Assembly: GCF_902686445.1 (NCBI RefSeq)
Contig: NC_062224.1
Span: 52,513,156-52,577,155 of the forward strand
DNA: 64,000 nt
From: Sciurus carolinensis
Lineage: Eukaryota; Chordata; Mammalia; Rodentia; Sciuridae
Direction: 5' to 3'
Below are positions 58,301 to 64,000 of this stretch, piece by piece. A program made the translations under genes and the position numbers. The notes beneath the pieces are model-generated. The model ran no database searches. It was not told where the DNA came from and saw only the letters and a program-made list of their open reading frames with translations. How positions within the stretch are numbered: position 1 is the first letter of the stretch; every line of letters begins with the position of its first letter.

Positions 58301-59236
58301 ATTAAGGACCTCGGAATCAGACGAGAGACCTTGCACCTTATAGAAGAAAAAGTAGGTCCAGAGCTTCAACATGTCGGCTTCGGACCAGACTTCCTCAACA
58401 GGACTCCCATAGCACAAGAAATAAAAGCAAGAATTAATAACTGGGATAGATTCAAACTAAAAAGCTTTCTCTCAGCAAAGGAAACTATCAGCAATGTGAA
58501 GAAAGAGCCTACAGAGTGGGAGAAAATCTTTGCCAATCATACTTCAGATAGAGCGCTAATCTCCAGAATGTATAAAGAACTCAAAAAACTCTACACCAAG
58601 AATGCAAATAATCCAATCGACAAATGGGCTAAGGAAATGAATAGACACTTCCCAGAAGAAGATCTACAAGCAATCAACAAACATATGGAAAAATGTTCAA
58701 CATCTCTAGTAATAAGAGAAATGCAAATCAAAACCACCCTAAGATTCCATCTCACCCCAATTAGAATGGCGATTATCAAGAATACAAGCAACAACAGGTG
58801 TTGGCGAGGATGTGGGGAGAAAGGTACACTCTTACATTGCTGGTGGGGTTGCAAATTAGTGCAGCCACTCTGGAAAGCAGTGTGGAGATTCCTTAGAAAA
58901 CTTGGAATGGACCCACCATTTGACCCAGCTATCCCACTCCTTGGCCTATACCCAAAGGACTTAAAATCAGCATATTACAGAGATACAGCCACATCAATGT
59001 TCATAGCTGCTCAGTTCACAATAGCCAGATTGTGGAACCAACCTAGATGTCCTTCAATTGATGAATGGATAAAGAAAATGTGGTATATATATACAATGGA
59101 ATATTACTCAGCCATAAAGAATGACAAAATTATGGCATTTGCAGGCAAATGGAGGAAACTGGAGAATATCATGCTTAGTGAGATAAGCCAATCTCAAAAA
59201 AACAAAGGAAGAATGATATCGCTAATAAGTGGATGA
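55385..59236 (+). CDS. L1 ORF2 protein: endonuclease, reverse transcriptase, Cys-rich domain (uninterrupted)
   Basis: 1283 codons without a stop. The conserved L1 start probably corresponds to Met10 (55412, MTGNTNH), giving 1274 residues, near the family's usual 1275. Endonuclease catalytic residues are present: N23 (TLNVNGL), E52 (QETH), D154 and N156 (GDFN), the SKIDHIL motif and H239 (SDHNG). Reverse transcriptase: [15 protein letters not shown]609 (motif A, DAEKAFDK), TRQGCPLSP (motif B), F709-A710-D711-D712 (motif C). Cys-rich end: C1139, C1143, H1151, C1156. The enzyme nicks target DNA at T-rich sites and primes reverse transcription there. Odd points: Ser556 where the sister copy has Leu (KILANRI) and Val574 where it has Gly (DQVGFIPG); either could reduce activity. 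Confidence 0.95.
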   Translation: MSKTLNMNQMTGNTNHISIITLNVNGLNSSIKRHRLADWIKKKDPTICCLQETHLIETDTHRLKVKGWGKTYHAHGLSKKAGVSILISDNVDFKPMLVRRDKEGHFILLKGSINQQDITIINIYAPNSGSSMYVKQILLNFRNQIDHNTIILGDFNTPLSPLDRSSKQKLNKETIDLNNTINNLDLTDIYRIYHPTKSEYTFFSAAHGSFSKIDHILCHKANVSKYKKIETLPCILSDHNGLKLQINERVKNRNYSNTWRLNNMLLYDEWITEDIRKEIKKFLEVNENKETSYQNLWDTMKAVLRGRFISWSAFNKRSKTQKINDLTLQLKALEKEEQTNTKSSRRQEIVKLRAEINEIETKETIQKIDKINSWFFEKINKIDKPLATLTKRRREKTQITKIRNEQGNITTDTTEIQNIIRSYFENLYSNKIENFEDINRFLETYELPKLNEEDIHNLNRPISSNEIEEVIKSLPTKKSPGPDGFSAEFYKTFKEELIPILLKVFQKIEEEGTLPNSFYEANITLIPKPDRDTSRKENFRPISLMNIDAKILNKISANRIQKHIKKIVHHDQVVFIPGMQGWFNIRKSINVIHHINRLKVKNHMIISIDAEKAFDKIQHPFMLKTLEKIGIVGTFLNIVKAIYAKPMANIILNGEKLKAFPLKTGTRQGCPLSPLLFNIVLETLARAIRQTKEIKGIRIGKEELKLSLFADDMMVYLEEPGNSTRKLLDLISEFSKVAGYKINAHKSKAFLYISDESSEREIRKTTPFTIASKKIKYLGINLTKEVKDLYNENYRTLKKEIQENLRRWKDLPCSWIGRINIVKMAILPKELYRFNAIPIKIPMMYLTEIEQAIMKFIWKNKKPRIAKAILGRKSEAGGIAIPDLQLYYKAIVTKTAWYWYQNRKVDQWYRIEDTDTNPNKYNFLILDKGAKNMQWRKDSFFNKWCWENWKSICNRMKLNPYLSPCTKLNSKWIKDLGIRRETLHLIEEKVGPELQHVGFGPDFLNRTPIAQEIKARINNWDRFKLKSFLSAKETISNVKKEPTEWEKIFANHTSDRALISRMYKELKKLYTKNANNPIDKWAKEMNRHFPEEDLQAINKHMEKCSTSLVIREMQIKTTLRFHLTPIRMAIIKNTSNNRCWRGCGEKGTLLHCWWGCKLVQPLWKAVWRFLRKLGMDPPFDPAIPLLGLYPKDLKSAYYRDTATSMFIAAQFTIARLWNQPRCPSIDEWIKKMWYIYTMEYYSAIKNDKIMAFAGKWRKLENIMLSEISQSQKNKGRMISLISG

Positions 59237-59238
59237 TG

Positions 59239-59402
59239 ACACATAATGGGGTGTGGGAAGGGTTAGTGTTGGGGTTGGAGTTGGGTTTAGGGAGGGGGGC
59301 AGGAATGGAGGAAGGAAGGACTGTATAGATGGAGGGGAAGGGTGGGAGGGGAGGGGGGAAGGGAAAAAATGGCAGAAAAAAAAATTAAAAAAAAAAAAAA
59401 AA
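59239..59402 (+). repeat. L1 3' UTR with G-rich tract and poly(A)
   Basis: ggtttagggaggggggcagg, then G-runs to 59365, followed by an A-rich end. The repeats ggttagtgttggggttggag are a degenerate form of the telomere-like array in the copy at 38657. Potential RNA G-quadruplex. Confidence 0.88.
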
Positions 59403-59417
59403 AAGACTTAAGTACAG
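59403..59417 (+). repeat. 3' target-site duplication of the L1
   Basis: aagacttaagtacag, identical to 52481-52495. Confidence 0.95.
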
Positions 59418-59622
59418 CTGGGTGTGGTGGTGCACGTCTGTAATCCCAGTAGTTCGGGATGTTGAGGCAAGAGGGTCACAAGTTCAAAACCAGCCTCAGC
59501 AAAAGCAGGGCACTAAGCAACTCAGTGAGACCCTGTCTCTAAATAAAATACAATATAAGGCTAGAGATGTGGCTCAGTGGCTGAATGCCCCTGAATTCAA
59601 TCCCTAATACCCCTTGCCCCCA
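59418..59622 (+). mobile_element. B1-dID dimeric SINE directly abutting the L1 TSD
   Basis: B1 half: ctgggtgtggtggtgcacgt, ctgtaatcccagtagttcgg, cagcctcagcaaaagcaggg, gagaccctgtctct. ID half: ggctagagatgtggctcagt, ggctgaatgcccctgaattc, aatccctaatacccc. The L1 inserted exactly at, or one base into, the 5' edge of this older SINE. Confidence 0.9.
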
Positions 59623-60365
59623 AAATAGATAAACTCATCTGGGCAACAAAAGAGTCATACTTGCTCTGCCCTTGATACTTCTACTGTTACTGAGAATCAA
59701 GTAAATCTTGAGAAAAGCACAAGTTCAGGGGATCACAGGGGGGTCTTATGAGGTGGCACAGGTTTCATAATACCTGGGTAGGAGTAGTGACCTCCACTGG
59801 GGTCAGAACAATAGTAGTCGAAAGTCATCGTGCCAAGAAGCAGTGATCTCCAAAAGGGCAATGGAGGACATGGTGAGGATGTGGGTCTCACGAGCAGGTA
59901 GGGAGAAGGGGACTTTAGATACTGGTTCATGATTAGCCCATGAAAACTACCAGATACAAGGAGGTGGGAAGACATTGAATAGTTCCAATAATAAAGCAAG
60001 AGGGGGCTCATGCCTTCAAAGACTAGAGAGATGTACCAAAATTTTAACAATGTCTACCTCAGAGAGCTTTTTATGAGTGCTTTTTATTTTTCTATATTTC
60101 CCAAATTACTTAAGGAGGACTTCTATTACTTTCTCAGAATACAGAATATTTTAAGAAAAATGTCTGCACTACAAAGAGCTACATATGACATTTGACATCT
60201 ATCCCTAAGCAAGGGCTGTTGAACCTCTTAACAAGCACTTATTAAGAGGCATTTGAAGAAACACCTAGCAAGTCATTCAGTGAAAGCCAAGGGCATACCA
60301 GTGAGGCAGGCAGGAACAGAAATGATCCATCATTTCTCACACAGAAGCCCACAGCTACACATATA
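59623..60365. other. Unique non-coding interval
   Basis: Nothing recognised. The minus-strand frame at 59733-60050 has no family features. Confidence 0.4.
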
Positions 60366-60813
60366 TGTTATGGTTTAAATATTAGGTGTTCTCCAAAAAC
60401 TAATGTGTGAGATGATGCAAGAAAGTTTAGAAGTGAAATGTTGGGTTACAAGAGCCTTAATCTAATCAGTGTTAATCCCCTGATAGGGATTGATAACTGG
60501 TTGATAACTGTAGGCATGTAGGGTGTGGCTGGAGGAGGTGGGTCATTAAGAGTGTGCCTTTATGGTGTTTATTTTGTGAGCTGAGCTTAGTCCCTCTCTC
60601 TCTCTCTGCTCTCTGGTGGCCATGTCCTGAATCACTTTCCTCCAGCACACTCTTCTACCATAATATTCTGCCACACTTGGGTGTAGAGCAATGGAGCCAG
60701 CCATTTATGGACTTAGATCTCTGAAAGCAAGAGCCCCCAAATAAACATTTTATTCTCTAAAATTGTTCTTGTAGGGTCTTTCTGTCACAGTGGTGAAAAA
60801 GGTGACTAATACA
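60366..60813 (+). repeat. MaLR-type solo LTR
   Basis: Starts TGTTATGGTTTAAATATTAG and ends GTGACTAATACA. Intermediate blocks taatctaatcagtgttaatc, ggtgggtcattaagagtgtg, tctctctctctctgctctct, ggccatgtcctgaatcac and aaataaacattttattctct follow the MaLR order. Same class as, but a different subfamily from, the LTR at 9136. Confidence 0.75.
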
Positions 60814-62549
60814 ATGTTTTCACAGATGATCCTCAGCAAAGGAAGTATCATACACCAGGTCAGTGGAAATAGGTGAGTGACCTTGGCAGTCTGAAAACCT
60901 AACACTTCCTCTACCCAGGGCCATTCAGCAGAATCAATGACACTTGGCAGATCCTCCTCCAAAAATCTGGTTCAAATTAAAAGAACAGTTATTGATAGAA
61001 AATGACATAAACCACAATCTGAGCATGTGTGCTTCCTGTAGAAGGGAGTGAATCAGAAATCTACATGACATACACAATGTACTCTAATGGGTCTCCAACC
61101 ACAGGTATTAGTGAACACAGCAGGAAGCAGGAATTTTGAATAATTCAAGTGGCCTCAATCACTTGAATTACAACAAAACTGCAAAATTAGAAAACCATCT
61201 TAGTCTCAGTTGACTTTAAGATGTCCTTGCTTCAAGGGGAATTTTCAAATTTAAAAATCCAAGATCATAATTGAGTTTCTCAGACCCAGTGTTGAAAAAA
61301 AGGGTGAGTGAACTTTATACTGTTAAAGCATTAAACTATTATCTGTGCTTTATGACCGATGATGGTGCAGAGATGGTGTGTTTGTGCCATAGTAGGATCA
61401 TATTTAGATGACAAAGCTGCTCTCAGCACTCTTTTACGCTCTCTCAACTGCTGTAGCCAGCACTTCCTGTCATTCTTAGTGGTAATGAAAGGAAAAACTT
61501 CATGAAATATGACATAGGAATAGAGCAAGAGGCATTGTTCTTAACACAAATACAAAGGGAGAGAAACCTAGCTCATTCCTCAGCTGGGAAATAAAAAGTT
61601 CTTGTTATCTTTAATAACAAAAAAAGAGGACTGACTTCAGATAGCTCTTACACAACTGTCTATAGTCCCTTAGAGATAACAAGTATAATTACTTACATTT
61701 CCCTGCCATTTTCTGATTGGTGAGCCTGATGAATAAAGTATATTTCTAGACAACATCTTGTCCCTAGGCCTTATTAGCTTTATCAAATTTTGTTTACTTT
61801 TCTTTCCTTCTTTCCTTCTTTATACTTTTCCTTTCTTCCTTGTTTCCTTCTTCCTTAAAAGAAAAAAAGGTTGTCTATGCCCTATTTCTTTCTCAAAATA
61901 AAAAATGCAAGTTGGCTTATAAAAGGAACATGCATATAAAAAAGGTTAACTAAGTAGAAAGTGAAGGCTTATAAGGAAGAAAAAAATCAAATAGACCAAT
62001 AAGTCATTATAGGATTTAGGTGATACCATAAAATTATTTTACATTTTCTCATTTGAGCTGAGGAACAATCTTCATTTTTGTTTCTCCTAGAGAATGAAGA
62101 AATATCAAGTTCTTCTGTAACAGGAAATGTTTCCAAGTAGAGTTCAGCTAATTAAAAGTTCATTGAACTCTGGCCTCAGTAGGAGTGTTCAAGTTCCACA
62201 AGAGAAAAGGCAGAAAGTACAATTAGATTTCCAACTACTCTCTGTATTTTCCTTAGTTGTTGATAATGCAAATAAAAAATAATTTAAAAATAACCCCCAT
62301 CAGATTAATATGAAAGAGGGTGCAAAATTCTGGGACTGATGTTTATAGGTGCACTTTCTGGCCAGAACAAACTAAAAGGAGAGTCAGAGTACCTCCTGCA
62401 ACTCAAGTAGATATACTGCGTTGACCTCATGTCAGGAACATCAGGTATGAATCTCAGATCTACTCCCCATCTCTGCTCAGAGTCTTGGCCTACAATTTTC
62501 ACTGTAAAGTAGGTATTTGCTGGAACTGAATGCTTATGCTTTGAAATAA
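60814..62549. other. Unique non-coding interval with a pyrimidine tract
   Basis: 61797-61858 is (CTTT/TTCC)-rich. No gene or confident repeat elsewhere. Confidence 0.4.
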
Positions 62550-62925
62550 GATGTGTCTGGGATTTAATACTGGTTCTTATTAACTTTATGATCTGAGCTT
62601 CAGCTTTTTTAATCTACTCCTACTTCATGAAATTTCCTTTTTTCTTTAAGATTGAATGACATACAAAGGGGGAATGAAGGGAAGGGGGCATGGGAAGAGG
62701 AAAGGCAGACTTTCCTATGTTCATATACGAATACACATGACCAGTGTAACTCCACATGATGTACACCCCCAAGAATGGTATCCTATTTAGAAAAAGCTAT
62801 ACTCAAAGCTATGTAGAATATGTCAAAATATATTCTACTGCCATGTATATCTAAAACAAACAAATAAAAAAGATTGAATAACATAAACATGGTGCTTGGC
62901 ACATAGTTGATATTCAGTAAATGTG
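62550..62925 (+). repeat. MIR SINE split by an L1 fragment
   Basis: The left part (62550-62663: tgtgtctgggatttaatact, cttattaactttatgatctg, agcttcagcttttttaatct) and the right part (62870-62925: acataaacatggtgcttggc, acatagttgatattcagtaa) join into one MIR if the L1 and one TSD copy between them are removed. Confidence 0.7.
62664..62869 (+). mobile_element. 5'-truncated L1 3' UTR fragment with TSD
   Basis: Starts caaagggggaatgaagggaa (purine tract), continues cctatgttcatatacgaata, gtcaaaatatattctactgc, and ends in an A-rich tail. It matches the 3' UTR type of the old L1 at 39700-39958. TSD of 16 bp with one mismatch: aagattgaatgacata (62648) and aagattgaataacata (62870). Confidence 0.85.
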
Positions 62926-63814
62926 AGCTTTCTTGTCCCCTTTCTACATACAAAAATGAAGTAGGAGAAATATAATTCAGCATGGCACCTGGGGGCACCC
63001 CACTAATTAACGTTATGTATGATAGTTCTTTTATTGCAATTAAATCAACATGAGTAATGGAGGTAGGAAGAAAAGATAGTTAAGTCCGAACCAGAAAGAA
63101 ACCTCTATTAACAGTGAAGATGACCATAAACATTGGCAGGCACGTTGGGGGGAATATCCCCTGTTTTCATAATGAAAACCTCAATGTATGAACTTCAGAA
63201 AGACCTTTCCATACATTCTGGGTTTGGAGTTTTAGGTGTATAGAGCACCTGCATAATTATACTAATCCATGAAAATAATAGTCACTTGTTCTATGATGAA
63301 ATATGGTATTTAAATGCAAATGCAAACCAATAAATAAATAAGAGAGGGAGAGAAAGAAAATAGTATGACTAGTTAACTTTTTAAGATAGTTGTTCCCTGT
63401 GACTGGATGTGACTGGGTAGCACTCACTGGTATCGATTAGATTGAGTGTCAGACATCATAGACCAACATTTGTAGACTTTTCACTTTGTGCCTTGCATTC
63501 CCAAGGATTAAGAGTCAACAAAAGAGAGATTTCTGGTGATATTAAATGTACAAGAGATAGTAGTATCTATTATCTTAAAACTAAATCAATTGCTCTTGTT
63601 AGAGGTAAACTTAAAGTCTGTGATCCATGATTTATTGCATATTATCATCAGTGTTAAATGATGCTGTAAAAATTCAGAATGTTTTAATATAATGGTTTGT
63701 TAGAACTAGAACAACAATAATAATGAAGTCACTTTTATTTCTTTCCTACTGACATGATAGACCACAAAATGGAAAATAAAATGTATATTTTTATAGGCTC
63801 ATAAGTTACTTGCA
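62926..63814. other. Unique non-coding interval
   Basis: No gene or confident repeat. Confidence 0.4.
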
Positions 63815-64000
63815 AGGATATTTTAAAAATTTTATTCTTTTTTTGTTATATACAACACCAGGATACACCCTGACATTATCACAGAAGTGTGGAACTCAAT
63901 CCAATTCAATCCCTAGCACTCCCCCACCATTCCCCTCCCTTCCCTTCACTGATCTCTCTTGAAACCACTTACAGTTTACTCACCAGGCTACATCCATGCA
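63815..64000 (-). mobile_element. Probable L1 3' UTR fragment at window edge
   Basis: On minus this is a purine-rich tract (gtgaagggaagggaggggaa) followed by ggattgaattggattgagtt and an A-rich tail (TTTTAAAAATTTTATTC at 63822-63838). This is the layout of L1 3' ends. The other boundary is outside the window. Confidence 0.5.

Larger units (their letters stand above)
52496..59402 (+). mobile_element. Full-length LINE-1 with intact ORF2 and frameshifted ORF1
   Basis: A 6.9-kb element bounded by perfect 15-bp TSDs, beginning GGGGCGGGCCAAGATGGTGG and ending in a poly(A) tail (59383-59402). The 5' UTR is 1.84 kb with ~135-bp monomers, ORF1 is broken once, ORF2 is uninterrupted, and the 3' UTR is short and G-rich. 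The clean TSD and open ORF2 argue for a recent insertion. Without a working ORF1 protein it should be unable to mobilise itself efficiently, though its ORF2 could in principle act on other RNAs. Confidence 0.97.

Overview
The window is vertebrate nuclear DNA from a rodent, most likely a squirrel-family (Sciuridae) genome. The evidence is the repeat content. Many copies of a tRNA-derived ID SINE are present, along with four copies of the dimeric B1-dID SINE (a 7SL-derived B1 half joined to an ID half), MaLR LTRs, MIR and L2 relics, and long LINE-1 elements close to the mammalian L1 consensus. The DNA is AT-rich. No exon of a functional host protein-coding gene could be recognised, so this is intergenic or deep intronic sequence shaped by retrotransposition.

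Layout. 1-777 is the broken C-terminal part of a retrocopy resembling MIA3/TANGO1. 2756-8816 (minus strand) is a full-length L1 with 16-bp target-site duplications (TSDs), a 5' UTR built from two 459-bp tandem units, and frameshifted ORF1 and ORF2. 9-26 kb is mostly unique AT-rich DNA with scattered ID, B1-dID, MIR, L2 and MaLR pieces. 26982-33483 is a young class II (betaretrovirus-like) endogenous retrovirus. Its LTRs differ at 5 of 381 positions and its TSD is 5 bp. It has a tRNA-Phe-type primer site, a leader with 33-bp tandem repeats, a matrix-only gag piece, about 4 kb of AT-rich non-coding DNA where the rest of gag, pro, pol and most of env should be, an open envelope transmembrane-subunit frame, and a sequence that looks like a type-D retrovirus constitutive transport element (CTE) just before the 3' polypurine tract. 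34-50 kb holds ancient MIR, L2 and L1 relics, L1 nested in L1, and several SINEs. 52496-59402 (plus strand) is a second full-length L1 with 15-bp perfect TSDs, a 5' UTR of about seven ~135-bp tandem monomers, an ORF1 broken by a 4-bp microduplication, and an uninterrupted 1283-residue ORF2. 59-64 kb holds a B1-dID, a MaLR LTR, a MIR split by a 5'-truncated L1, and another L1 3' end at the window edge.

How the parts relate. The L1 ORF2 protein (endonuclease plus reverse transcriptase) is the enzyme family that copies L1, ID, B1-dID and processed pseudogenes. The A-tails and TSDs of those elements here fit that mechanism. The retrovirus lacks its own pol, so it must have been moved by proteins from a relative. 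It keeps the cis signals needed for that (LTR promoter and poly(A) signal, primer site, splice donor, export element, polypurine tract). This resembles the relationship of mouse ETn elements to MusD.

The most interesting signals are the CTE-like element in a nonautonomous ERV, the two unrelated tandem-monomer 5' UTR architectures in L1s from one locus, an antisense frame through the 459-bp monomers that resembles primate L1 ORF0 in layout, and telomere-like G-rich repeats in L1 3' UTRs. All family assignments were made by eye, with no database search.
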